From assembly GCA_946902985.2 (NCBI GenBank), contig OX336395.1, positions 284,265,065 to 284,329,064 of the forward strand: 64,000 nt of DNA, given 5' to 3'. A program made the position numbers and the translations under genes. The stretch is from Meconema thalassinum. Taxonomy: Eukaryota; Arthropoda; Insecta; Orthoptera; Tettigoniidae. A model generated the notes under the pieces. It saw only the letters and a program-made list of their open reading frames with translations, did not search any database and was not told the DNA's origin. Positions 45,253 through 56,560 of this stretch are shown here, in pieces. Each line of letters begins with the position of its first letter. Position 1 is the stretch's first letter.

Positions 45253-46029
45253 TTAAGGGGGAGGGGAGGGGGAACTGTGCGATTCAGAGAACATCAGTTT
45301 GTCATCGGATTAAATGGATTGTAATTAGTTACTCTACATGAAAACCTTCGCGAGAACAAATCGTAAGTTATACAGGGAGTATCTTATTTACACCGACAAA
45401 AAATCAGGGACGCTCTGCGTGTTATGTAAAAGACGATGCCGCAATCGGTTTGGCGCAGAAAAATTTTCCCTTCGAGAAAATGAGGTTACTTTGTTACTTC
45501 CGGGCGCGCGATTCAAATTGACGGGCTCGACGTATTTGCTGAGCCAGACTGCAATCCGAGGCGAACAAGGAAACTTGCGCCATAATGAATAGAATAAGAA
45601 GTGATATCACTGGCCTAGTACGCCTGGTCCGCCGCAGCGCAGCGCTGGCTCCGATCTGTGATGTAAGTTAGCATTTGCGCTTACGAGACTTTTAAAACCT
45701 TGCGACCTGTTTTACATGTTAAAACACCGCAAGATATCCTCATAGGCGCTAATAAGTTCGACATCTCCTCTTACTTTACTGTGCCGAATTATAATTTAAT
45801 AAGTCATCTCCTGTAATAGTCCAGTTTCGACAATAAGCGAAGACAGAGAGCAAGTTCAAAATACAATTAGTTTTGCCAGCTATCGGTAAATTTAAAAAAA
45901 AAAAAGGACGGAGAAATTAATCTCGCTATCAGAAAGGATTTCTTCACATTGTTACACATTTTACATTCCCTTAACAGACGTGCAACACAGCCAAAAAAAA
46001 AAAAGCCGTACGAACGCTACTTTCAACTT

Positions 46030-46395
46030 GACCGTTGATTACTATAAAATTCAATAATAACTATAAATTTCACTCCACAAACACCAAAATCAGTAAACTA
46101 CCATCATTTCAGAAGGACTTAACATTAAACAGATATAGAAGGCATAGTCATGACCCCTTCATAGAGTAGGCTATTGCCTAAACCCGACCACGGCTCCTTC
46201 AACTTTACCTTAGAATATTACAAAAATCAATTATACTCATAAATTTCACTCCACCAACACCAAACTCAATAAACTACCATCATTTCGGAAGCACTTACAT
46301 AGAGACATAGAAGGCACAGTCATGACCCCTTCTTAGAGTAGCCTATTGCCTAAAAGTGATCATGCCTCCTTCAGCATTACGGTAGATATATGATT
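46030..46395. repeat. Two-copy tandem repeat, about 185 bp
   Basis: The block with ATAAATTTCACTCCAC, AACTACCATCATTTC and GTCATGACCCCTTC occurs at about 46030-46205 and 46220-46395. It lies inside the THAP element. Confidence 0.85.
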
Positions 46396-46465
46396 TTAAA
46401 CTCATTGTCTTTTTATTCTCATCCCTTTCTTCACAGAAGTAGTCTTTAATGGCATCAAGAGCATT

Positions 46466-46786
46466 TTATTTACACCATACAGAACAATACAAATTAGGAA
46501 ATATATGTGGAATAGAATAGTCTTTCAATCGCCAGTTGGTTCTTGGGAGAAGTACTACTTCCTTCCCTTCTATCACAATTTTGTCAAATTTTACAATTAA
46601 ATCTTCTGAAAAGTGAGCATCACAGTTGTAGGACTTTTCAGTAAGTTCCCTATCCTTCCCTGGTATGGCCCCTTTGCACTTGATAAAACGTTCCTTATCT
46701 TTAGGAGGTTTGAAAAACCGTCTGACCTCTTTACAGTCCCCATAGCTAGATCTGCATCCTGGTACAAAACAGCAAGGCATCTTCAC
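46466..46786 (-). CDS. THAP-domain protein fragment
   Basis: This 106-codon frame holds most of a C2CH THAP zinc finger, a sequence-specific DNA-binding domain of about 90 residues. It has CCFVPGCRSSYGD near the N-terminus, FFKPPKDKERF (the usual F-x-x-P and W/F-containing part), YNCDAHF (C-x2-H), and WRLKDYSIPHIFP, matching the usual AVPTIF-like end. The start Met-Lys-Met-Pro is typical. It ends right after the domain (YCSVWCK), so a transposase or other C-terminal part is absent or on another exon. It lies inside a TIR element and is therefore probably transposon-derived. It is uninterrupted, so expression cannot be excluded. Confidence 0.85.
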   Translation of the reverse strand: MKMPCCFVPGCRSSYGDCKEVRRFFKPPKDKERFIKCKGAIPGKDRELTEKSYNCDAHFSEDLIVKFDKIVIEGKEVVLLPRTNWRLKDYSIPHIFPNLYCSVWCK

Positions 46787-47350
46787 TACTCACATTAAGC
46801 ACACATGAAAATGTAAGGGCTTGCTGTTTACTTACATTAAATAACAATAAAATTAACACACGAATATAACGTCAACACACGACAAGAAATGACATTCCAT
46901 TTCAGTTAATGCTTCCTACAATAGCATTTCAGGTATTAATACTATGAAATAATAGTGTAAGCACTTGTATATCAATAAACGTTTGCACAGAACACCACCA
47001 AAACACTCCGACCGATTAAATACATAATATATCGCACATAAACACATAAACATATGTGAAAATCAACAATCTCAAGTCGACTGTAGCGCTGCGTAGCGGC
47101 GAGTGCCAACCCGATCCGTATTCATTACATGCTGTTGAGGGAGAAGAGATCACACTTTTTATTCTATTCGTTATGCTTGCGCATTCCCGACAGCATATCT
47201 GTCTCCTTCTATCATACTCCCTTCCCTTGCCTGAAGCACAAAAGTGGCCGCGGCTTGCTCTCTGGCTCAGCAAATAGGCGAGTTCGTAGATTTGAATCGC
47301 GCGCCCGGAAGTAACAAAGTAACTTCATTTTCTCGAAGGGCAAAATTTTC

Positions 47351-48784
47351 TCCCGGGATGGGTTTATGCATAGTTGATCCAATTTTCAATAGATAGCGCG
47401 CGAGTAGTTAAAACAAATGAGTGAGGGCAATGCGTTCATACACAATTCAACCGATTGCGATCAAATTTTGGTGAGTTGTGGTGCACACTCCCGGGAAAGG
47501 CACAGTAAATCCAATTTTCAATAGATAGCGCGCGTGTAGCTTCAACAAAATGGCGTGCGATTCGTTTTAACAAAGTCCCACATGCGTTCATACGCCCTTC
47601 GTCCGATAGCGATGAAACATGGGTGAGATGTTGTGTACACTCCAGGGAAGGTTTCTGGCTTTCTAAATACATTTTACAATAGGTAGCGAACGAGAAGATT
47701 CAACAAATGAGCGACGATGCGCGAATCGTTTCAACAAAGTCCCGTATGCGATCATATAACATTTATTCGATAGCAATGAAACTTTGTTGAATTGTTGTGT
47801 ACACTCCAGGAAAGGTTTCTGGCTTGGTAACTCCACTGTACAATCGGAAGCGCACAAGTAGATTCAACAATTGAGCGATGGCGCGTGAATCGTTTTACCA
47901 AATTCCCTTATGCGTTCATATACCATTCATTCGATTGCTATGAAACTTTGGTAAATTATTGTGTATACTCCAGGAATGTTTTCTGGCTTAGCACATGCAT
48001 TTTAAAATAGGCAGCCCACGAGTATATTCAACAAATGAGAGACGGCTCTCGAGTCGTTTCAAGGAAGCCCGTATGCGTTCATATATCATTCATCCGATTG
48101 CGATGAATCTTTGGTGAATCGTTGTGTACTCTCCAGGGAAGATTTTAGGCTTAGTAAATCCAATTTATAATAGGTTGCGTAAGAGTAGATTCAACAAATG
48201 TGTGACGGCGCACGAATCGTTTCAACAAAATCCCGTATGCGTTCATATGCCATTGATTCAATTACGACGGAACTTTGACGAGTTGTTGTGTACACGCCAG
48301 GGAAGGTTTTCGACTTAGTAAATCCATTTTACAATAGGTAGCGCACGAGTAAATGCAACAAATGAGTGACAAAGCGCGAAGCGTTTCAACAAAATCCCGT
48401 ATGCGTTCATATACCATTCATCGATTGCTATGAAACTTTGATGAGTTGTTGTGTACACTTACGTCAAGGTTTTAACTTAGTAAATCTAGTTCTCAGTAGG
48501 TAGCAAACGAGTAGATTCAGCAAATGAGTGACAGCGCACGAAACGTTTAAACAAAATCCCGTATGCGGTCATATGCCATTCATTTGATTGCGATGAAACT
48601 TTGGTGAGTTGTTGTGCACGCTCCCACGAATGTTTCTAAATTAGTTAGTCCATTGTAAGATAGTTTAGAGGCAGTTAACGGAAAATTTAAAAAAAAATGT
48701 GTATCCAAAAGCACTTCAAGAAACAAAGTTACAACGCCAACACATTCTGCGATTGGCATTGCAACGCATGCCGGGTTCAGTTTG
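47351..48784 (+). mobile_element. Helitron-like element 1 with about 165-bp minisatellite (5' end missing)
   Basis: About eight units marked by ATGCGTTCATA and TTCAACAAATGAG make up most of the element. The 3' end matches element 2 including the hairpin GGCAT...ATGCC at 48754-48771, but the final CTAG has decayed to TTTG (48781-48784). The 5' end present in element 2 is absent; the THAP element begins there instead. Confidence 0.75.
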
Positions 48785-49787
48785 TATGTAAATAAAGTTC
48801 AAATGAATATTTCCAATCCATACACTGTTTCACTTTAACGCAATATTTCTCAGATCACATTCTTAATATCATTCACTGTAGTATAACGCTGCTCACACAG
48901 CTTCGTCTTTATGCTTCACAAAGTACACTTTTCTCGAACACAACGTTCCCTCTTCAAGGCTGATTTCCTTGTCAATAGATACTACAATTCACGTTCAACT
49001 TACGTAGTTGATATCTCTGAATCTTTCCACAAATACTGCGCGTTTATACGAGTATTAGACATTATATCATTTGCCAACCGCACTTTCATTGTTCGTTCCC
49101 GCAAACTTTCCTCTCCAAACCCGCACTGATGGATCGGAGTTCAACACGTCCTTACTCACCGAGCGTCGCACAAACAAGAAGCCTCGTCTTCTCGCTGAAC
49201 TCTCCCAATTTACTCCTATCATGGCATCATCAAGGTGTTTTCGCGCGTAAATATGGCGGGATCCTCTTCAAATCCAATTCCTGTCGTTTTGGGACATATT
49301 CCTTACAAATCCTTCTCATAAATAAATATTAGCAATTTTTCCATGAACAAAATGTTATATATACTGTATATATTTTTACATCATATTTATTTACTGCATG
49401 CTCCATTACTATTGAAGTAATACTACAGGCATTGGTGATCTTATATGTAAGTTTGATATAACTTTTCTTTACATTATAAGAACCTGATTGGAGTGTGTCT
49501 AGCCTAGACATACAATGTTTCAGTTTTTATTCTTGACATAATTATATCCTACAACTGGTTATCGAAACCTGAAATAACATTTTTGCAAGCGCGGTTCTCG
49601 GCTATCACGTGACCTTATCATAGCGTCACTGGACACCATTCCACACCAATATTGGTATCGCCAAAAGACAACCCTGCCCCTGGCTGTCAGAACTTACCTT
49701 TTTCTACAGAGAGGGCTGCATATCTCATTGGAGCTCAAACGAAAACCGGCTTATACCGCCTCAGAAATTAATTTCCACCAATCTTTT
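48785..49787. other. No gene seen
   Basis: Unassigned; short open frames with no recognisable domain. Confidence 0.5.
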
Positions 49788-50518
49788 AGGTAGATTTCAT
49801 TAGAAAGCTAACTATTGCAATGGGTCCCATGTTTCGACTTCCGGAAAATTTCGACATATCTTCGCGTTTCACATCCCCCAGACCCCAAAACCACCGTCAG
49901 TATATATATATGTATATATATATATATGTATATCAGTTTCTTGTGGACACGATAACTGCCGTAATTTTGCACCAATCAATTTGAATGTTTTACCGAATAT
50001 GTATAACTATAAAATCTCGGTTGAGTTCGTTTCAGGGCTAAATCGGTCGAAGGGGGTGAAAATGGGGGGCTTTTTTTTCGAAAAAAAGAAATATTGCTAT
50101 AACTCTCTTAATATGTGAAATATCGAATCCGTTCAAAGATCATACTATGTATCGGATAAAGCCCAAATATGTATGTTTGAAGGGTTTTTTATAGCACCAA
50201 CCATTGACCAAAGGGGTGGGAAAAAGTGGGTTTTTCGGGAAACATTAATCATATCTCTCTTATTAGGCACAATATCAAAACCGTACAAAATGGGCAATAT
50301 TCCCCTAATAATTACCTAAAACTTTTGTCTGAAAGAATTTTTGATATGACCCACCATTACGCCAAGGGATGAGAAAAATGATTTCGGAATTATAAGAAAA
50401 TGCCAAGAGCTATCAGAGGTTGCCATGTCAACACTACTAAATTGATGAGGGATGAGCCATCAGACGTTGCCATGACAACGCACTTGCAGGAGATCAGATT
50501 CAGTATCCATCTGACTAA
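49788..50518. repeat. Z repeat, copy 4
   Basis: Starts the second composite; same ends as copy 1, TA tract at about 49902-49930. Confidence 0.85.
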
Positions 50519-50801
50519 GCCGGCCCCGTGGTGTTCGATCCCCGGCTCCGTCAGGGATTTTAAAACTGACGTGAGGGTTGGAACGGGGTACACTCAGCCT
50601 CGTGAGGACAATTGAGTAGCTGTCTGACAGTGAGACAGCACCCCGATCACGAATACCAAGATTAACGGCCGAGGGGACCCGACGCGCTGATCACGCGTCA
50701 CCCCAATATCTGCAGGCCAAATGGCTGGGCAGGGGTCGCTTGGTCGGCCTTAGCCCGTCATGGGCTGGATGGTGCCAGGGGTTGACTTTGACATCTGACT
50801 A
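50519..50801 (+). mobile_element. SINE S1 with a deletion in the tRNA-like head
   Basis: Matches 39499-39819, but about 37-39 bp between GTGGTGTT and TTCGATCCCC are missing, removing the A-box end and anticodon arm. It ends at the single TA that is the empty site for the foldback MITE. Confidence 0.85.
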
Positions 50802-51198
50802 AGTGGGAAGCGGCTTCGGTGACGTAACTGGTAGCATGCAGAATGTCTATGCCCAAGGTCGCGGTTTCAAAGCCGGCCGAAGTCGTCGGATTTTCTAAGA
50901 GCGCTAAAATCCCTCAGTATGCTTTCCTTTGGAGGGGAAGTTCCAACGTTCGTTACGAGTTGCTGGTTGAGGTGGCATCTAGTAGCCAAGTTCACAGCTA
51001 GGTGTCATTGACGGTAGTACCTGGTAGCAACATTAGGAACTACTGCTTGAAATTGACCGTCTGCAGTCCTTACCTGAATTACAGACTAATACAGCCATTA
51101 CAATTCACACCGTTTATCAGACAGATTCTACACTCACCCAAAGTACACAGGGTTAGATGACCGCGTTGTCGCAGCCCCTAAACTGAGGAACCAACCAG
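50802..51198 (+). mobile_element. SINE S2, copy 4
   Basis: Directly follows S1; corresponds to copy 1 at 40915, showing that the two composites share the order Z-S1-S2-Z-S2-tail (the first has one extra Z-S2 unit). Confidence 0.75.
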
Positions 51199-51953
51199 AG
51201 ATAGATTTCATTAGAAAGCTAACTATTGCAATGGGTACCATGTTTCGACTTCCGGAAAATTTCGACATATCTTTGCGTTTCACATCCCCCAGACCCCAAA
51301 ACGACCGTTAGTTCAAAAGTTTATATATAATTTATGTATGTATATGTGTATATATATATATATGTATATCACTTTCTTGTGGACACGATAACTGCCGTAA
51401 TTTTGTACCAATCACTTTGAATTTTTTACCGAATATGTATACCTATAAAATCTCGGTCGAGTTCGTTACTGGGCTAAATCGGTCGAAGGGGGTGAAAATG
51501 GGGGGCTTTTTTTCGAAAAAGTGAAATATTGCTATAACTCTCTTAATATGTGAAATATCGAATCCGTTCAACGTTCATACTATGTGTCGGATAAACCCCA
51601 AAAATTTATGTTTGCAGAGTTTTTATAGCATCAACCATTGACCAAAGGGGTGGGAAAAAGTGGGTTTTTCGGGAAACATTAATCATATCTTTCTTAATAG
51701 GCACAATATCAAAACCGTACAAAATTGACAATATTCCCCTAATAATTACCTAAAATTTTGTCTGAAAGAATTTTTGATATGACCCACCATTATGCCAAGG
51801 GATGAGAAAAATGATTTCGGAATTATAAGAAAATGCCAAGAGCTATCAGTGGTTGCCATGGCAACACTACTAAATTGATGAGGGATGAGCCATCAGACGT
51901 TGCCAAGATAACGCACTTGCACGAGATCAGATTCAGAATTCCATCTGACTAAG
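51199..51953. repeat. Z repeat, copy 5
   Basis: Closest to copy 3; starts AGATAGATTTC. Confidence 0.85.
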
Positions 51954-52316
51954 TGTGAAGCGGCTTCGGTGACGTAACTGGTAGCAAGCATGCTGAATGT
52001 CTATGCCCAAGGTCGCGAGTTCAAAGCCGGCCGAAGTCGTCGGATTTTCTAAGAGCGCTAAAAATCCCTCAGTATGCTTTCCTTTGGAGGGGAAGTTCCA
52101 ACGTTCGTTGCGAGTTGCTGGCTGCGGTGGCATCTAGTAGCCAAGTTCACAGGTAGGTGTCGTTGACGGTAGTACCTGGTAGCAACATTAGGAACTACTG
52201 CTTGAAATTGACCGTCTGCAGTCCTTACCTGAATTACAGACTAATACAGCCATCCCTAAGTACACGGGGTTACATGACCGCGTTGTCGCAGCCCCTAAAC
52301 TGAGGAACCAACCAAA
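51954..52316 (+). mobile_element. SINE S2, copy 5 (short form)
   Basis: Same short form as copy 3, including AAGCATGC in the head. Confidence 0.75.
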
Positions 52317-52650
52317 ATCTCTGCGGGAGATATAATTTTGCTTGAAGAAGTAACAGACCGTTACATAGTTACATATCAGAGTCGAAACCTTGCATATGGG
52401 CAGTTTGACCACAAGTATAAAAATGGACCCCAAATTACAAGAAGGTTACCGTTCCCATAAGACAGTAAAATGTTTAAAATAAGCATAAAATGACGAAAAA
52501 CGAAGTTAATTAAGCTCCAATTATAAAATACCTTCCGCAATAAATGAGGTCTGATCCTTCTACGAAAACCTGCATATTCTGCCTATTTTCGCCTATCCCA
52601 AAGTTTGTCCGGTGAAATCTACCTCCGCCTTCCGGCGTGCCGAGAGGACT
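52317..52650. repeat. Composite tail, copy 2
   Basis: Matches 43587-43922 to the same end point, beyond which the two loci are unrelated. Confidence 0.8.
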
Positions 52651-54905
52651 TTTTTTTCTGTTTGGCTAGTGACTTCACACAGCTCTCGACTGAATACAGT
52701 ACAAACAACTAAAAAGAAATAACTCAGAATTAGTATCGAAACAAAAAATACCATTGAACACAGAGAACGGAAAACCAAAGAATTACGTTACAAACTACCT
52801 TAAGAAAGACCGGTCTGGAACCTCATATAAACTCAATCAACACCAGGCACACAATCAACCAAGCACGAAACCCAATAATAAATATTACCAACCCACGAAA
52901 ATAAAATGATTACTGCGCCAATATACGGGCCATAGACATCAGAGGTACCACATAAAAAATATAAAGACACAGAGGGAATCAGAAAAAAATCACGCAAATG
53001 AAAATACAAATCCGTCATCAAATGGCCTATCCCATACTAGAATCCAGGAAAATCGGGTAATATACGCCACCGTAGTTCACACGAACACCAATGTCCCATA
53101 CCACCGATGCAGCAGAGCTAAAGTGGATGGTATCTCTGAGTAATACTTATCGCATATTTGGCTTGCCAATAATACGAATAAATAATTCGTACGTAATAAA
53201 TACAATATATTGCTTACATTGAATATAAAATCAAAACTGTACTAAATTTAAACCACCCACGAATAACTAGTACAATACAATGCATTAAACCCATTGATAC
53301 ACATATTCATACAAAATATATCCAACTACAACAACACCACGTACATACTCCCTCCCGAAAACAAATCTAAATTTCCTCATTACACCAATATATTAATCTG
53401 AATCGTTAGAACACCATGGGAAACACAATAACAAACCTCAGGTCATCGTAGCAATCCCCATCCCATACTGAGAATTGACGAATTGTGAAGGATCTATTTA
53501 CACCCTAAGCGAGCATCGAACCGGGGACAGATCCCATACTCTAATCCCAACGGATGACCTCACTAGCAGGTTTCCCAACGGAATACACACTACCATACCG
53601 AACACTAAAGTGACATCAAGCTTATTAAACAATTTAAACGAAAACCTAAACTAAAAATCCCCTGACAATAACAAAATAATTACCCTCCCTAATTACGAAG
53701 TAAACCCAAATTCAAATCATAACACTCATTATAACTTAGCAGATCATTCATAACTGAGACAACAAACACGTTACTAACACATCAGGTTAGTATAACTACG
53801 CGAGGCTCTGGGTGGGTCGGGGGCGACCGAAGGGTTAAAAAGAACGGTTCCCAGAAGTGGGTCTACCTTCATTAGGGAAACCTACGGAGCGACGATGGGG
53901 AGGCTCCGGTCGTACGACATTGTCAAGAAACCAGTTAACAGCTGGTAGACTAAAAACGTCCATGACACTGACAAAAAATAACATAAGAAGAAAGAGAAAA
54001 CAAACAATTTTCTATCGCATTAAAATCACAGTTATCTAAACAAATGTTTACTAGAAGAAGCAAATAATTGAAAGTGAGTTACAATACCGTATGCGTCGTA
54101 TTCCAGCGCCGTAAAGTACTCACTGACTTGTCGGTAGGTTCACTTCGAAGCTGGATCTTCTGGATGTCTTGTTGACACGAAAAGCAACTCCGCACTTTCT
54201 TCGGGGATGGGAGAATATACAGTGCTGGTATCTTAACCTCAGGAAATACAACATTGTAATAAATTCAAACGCAAAGTAAAAAAGTTTATAACTTAAGGGG
54301 GCGATTTCGTTTCTAACCACGCGATGCCTACCATCTGCGCCGACCATAATAAAAAATAATGGAATGATAGAAATATAATCAACGCGTAAAGTGCGAACGG
54401 AGTCACAGTGGAAGCCAAATAAAAATCAATAATATCGCATAAAGCGGGGAAAAGATGTCTCGCTCGATTCGCCGCTGGTCCCTGGGTTTGCGAATCAAAC
54501 AACAGAAGGATTCCCAAAAATAGAGAAAGGTAAAATCACACGAGGCGAGATTAAAATAGGAAAATCACAAAAATAAAATGAAAGAAATCATAGAGGTCGT
54601 GTGGGTCGTAGCTTCGTGGAAAAACGAAGCTAAGACCTACGAAATCGAAAGGAATAAAATAAGGGAGAACTTAAATTAGAATAGAAAGACGAGGTCCAAA
54701 TTACTTATACAGTAGGCTATGTGTAATAAATATATTTTAAGATGAAAGCAAAAACGTGTACACGAAGAAAGTAAATAATTAAAACAAAGAAAAAGGTAAG
54801 CTAAGACAAAATCAATAATATCAAGGAACAAAATACCAAGAATAAAGAAATCAAAAACTTAATAAAATAAAAGCACGACCAAACCCGACTACAGCTCAAT
54901 AAATT
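52651..54905. other. No gene seen; AT-rich with one GC-richer block and a strong hairpin
   Basis: A GC-richer stretch lies at about 53800-53900 (gggtgggtcgggggcgaccg). A 17-bp imperfect hairpin is at 54601-54640. Open frames are short and carry no recognisable domain. Possibly the remains of an old element, but no ends were found. Confidence 0.5.
54601..54640. other. Strong hairpin
   Basis: TAGCTTCGT (54609-54617) pairs perfectly with ACGAAGCTA (54624-54632) around a 6-nt loop. The outer 7 bp (54601-54607 with 54634-54640) also pair with one G-T and one mismatch between the two parts. Confidence 0.85.
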
Positions 54906-54907
54906 GA

Positions 54908-55330
54908 ATCCACGGCTTCGGTGGCGAAGTTGGTAGCATGGTGAACTGCTGTTCCCAAGATAGCGGGTTCAAACCCGTCCGAAGTCGTCGGATTTTTTAA
55001 GAGCGTTAAAAATCCTTCAGTATGCCTTCCTTCGGAGGGAAAGTAAATCCGGCGGGCCCATGTCATAGATTTATGGCATGTTAAAGAACCTTTCACAGAA
55101 TAAACTTGTGTAAAGCTAAATTGTTAGGTTAGATTTCGTGGGATCGCTCTATCTAAGTTCCAACGTTCACCACTAAGTATCATTGATATCTGGCAGTGAA
55201 AGTTGGAACTACTTGAAATTCAACGGAACTTGTAGCTCACCCTAATAAGGGTGTCCGCTGGAAGCAGCTACAGACTCAGGCAAGCCGAACATGTCCTCGG
55301 ACACTCCCAGCACTAAAAGTCATACGATAA
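54908..55330 (+). mobile_element. tRNA-derived SINE (family S2, better-preserved head)
   Basis: The head has GGTGGCGAAGTTGGTAGCATG (A box) and GGGTTCAAACCC (B box), then CGAAGTCGTCGGATTTTTTAAGAGCG as in other S2 copies. Its middle carries an extra segment (GGCGGGCCCATGTC...), and the end differs, so it is a distinct subfamily. Confidence 0.8.
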
Positions 55331-55344
55331 ATAAATAAATACCG

Positions 55345-55680
55345 GGTGAGTTAGCCGTGGTCGTTACGGCATGATTGCTGGCAGTCGCTCACATCCGGGA
55401 GGCGAGGAGGTTCGAATCCCCCCGCCGGCAACCTTGAAGATGGTCTTCTGTGGTTTTCCATCTTCCTTCCAGGCAAATGCCGGGGTTGCTCCCTAACTAT
55501 AGGCCACAGCTGCTACCTTCCAACTCCTCGTCCTTACATCCAAACTTTCCTCCCCAACGGTACACATAGTTCACCCATTGGGTGTCCGTCTCGAAGAAGC
55601 TACAAACTGGCGAGCCGAACATGTCCTCGGACACTCCCGGCACTAAAAGCCATACGCTAAAATATAATACAAAATAAATA
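55345..55680 (+). mobile_element. tRNA-derived SINE (family S3)
   Basis: The head CCGGGTGAGTTAGCCGTGG is A-box-like and the B box is GGTTCGAATCCCC. The body has GAAGATGGT, GTGGTTTTCC and 'aggcaaatgccgggg'. It ends with an A/T-rich tail near AAATAAATAAATAAA. The end of the preceding S2 shares 'acatgtcctcggacactcc' with this S3, so the two families share a tail. Confidence 0.8.
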
Positions 55681-55841
55681 AATAAACTTGAATCCAACGA
55701 AAAGTTATGAACAATTAGAAATATATATATAATGAAACTTACAAAAGGCAGAGAGAAACGACAAACTTGCACGAAAGTAAAAATCGAACTGACCCAAGAC
55801 GCAACGCTTTTCATGATGTTATATAAAAATACCGTACGGTA

Positions 55842-55861
55842 GGGGGGGGGGGGGGGGGGGG
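55842..55861 (+). repeat. Poly-G run (20 G)
   Basis: Twenty consecutive G residues followed by AGTGAGGGGAG. Strong quadruplex potential and a likely assembly-length uncertainty. Confidence 0.95.
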
Positions 55862-55922
55862 AGTGAGGGGAGCAAAAGGGGGAGAGGTCTGATGTGTAAC
55901 ATGTGACATCTTAGCCCTTGTT

Positions 55923-56560
55923 AACAGTGAACTCTGTTGGTCATTGAAATAACTACTTATAGAACTGCAGTGCCAAATCCTGACCGGTAGTCAGCAAATA
56001 TGATATAATGAATATTTTCACACAAACAACGACAACTTGAAGATGATTTATCGTAGGAATATATTTAATGGGGCCTCCAAACCTTGAAGTAATTTTGTAT
56101 GCGATATAGATTTCACATAGCCGACAGTACCTCGAGTGCTTACATTAAATACGAATACAGCAAGAGTATGAGGATTTAATAAATAACAATTGTTTTTAGC
56201 AAATATGATATAATGAATATTTTCACACCAAAGAACGACCACTTGAAGATGATTTAATGTAGGAATATCTTTAACGTGTCCTCCAAACCTTGAACTAAAC
56301 CGTTTGCAATGTACATTCCACACAGCCACATGGCCGACTATGTGTCTGCCGGGAGAACAGTGAACTCTGTTGGTCATTAAAACAAATATTTATAAAACTG
56401 CAGTGCCAAATCTTGACCGGTTTTCAGCAAATATGATATTATGAATATTTTCACACCAAAGAACGACAATATGAAGATGATTTATTGTAGGAATATCTAT
56501 AATGGGCCCTCCAAATCTTGAAGTAAACCGTATGTGATTTACATTCCACATAGCTACTGT
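55923..56560. repeat. Tandem repeat, three partial copies of about 200-bp unit
   Basis: AGCAAATATGATAT...ATGAATATTTTCACA recurs near 55994, 56198 and 56427, each followed by GAAGATGATTTA and a CCTCCAAA word. The CAGTGAACTCTGTTGGTCATT word recurs near 55926 and 56359. Confidence 0.85.

Larger units (their letters stand above)
45459..47350. mobile_element. TIR element with THAP-domain gene
   Basis: Inverted repeats of about 95 bp lie at 45459-45556 and 47257-47350; shared words include TTCGAGAAAATGA, TTACTTCCGGGCGCGCG and TTTGCTGAGCCAG. Between them is one THAP open frame and a two-copy tandem repeat. THAP domains occur in P-element and related transposases, so this may be a P/Kolobok-type derivative; no catalytic domain or clear target duplication was found. 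Confidence 0.7.
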
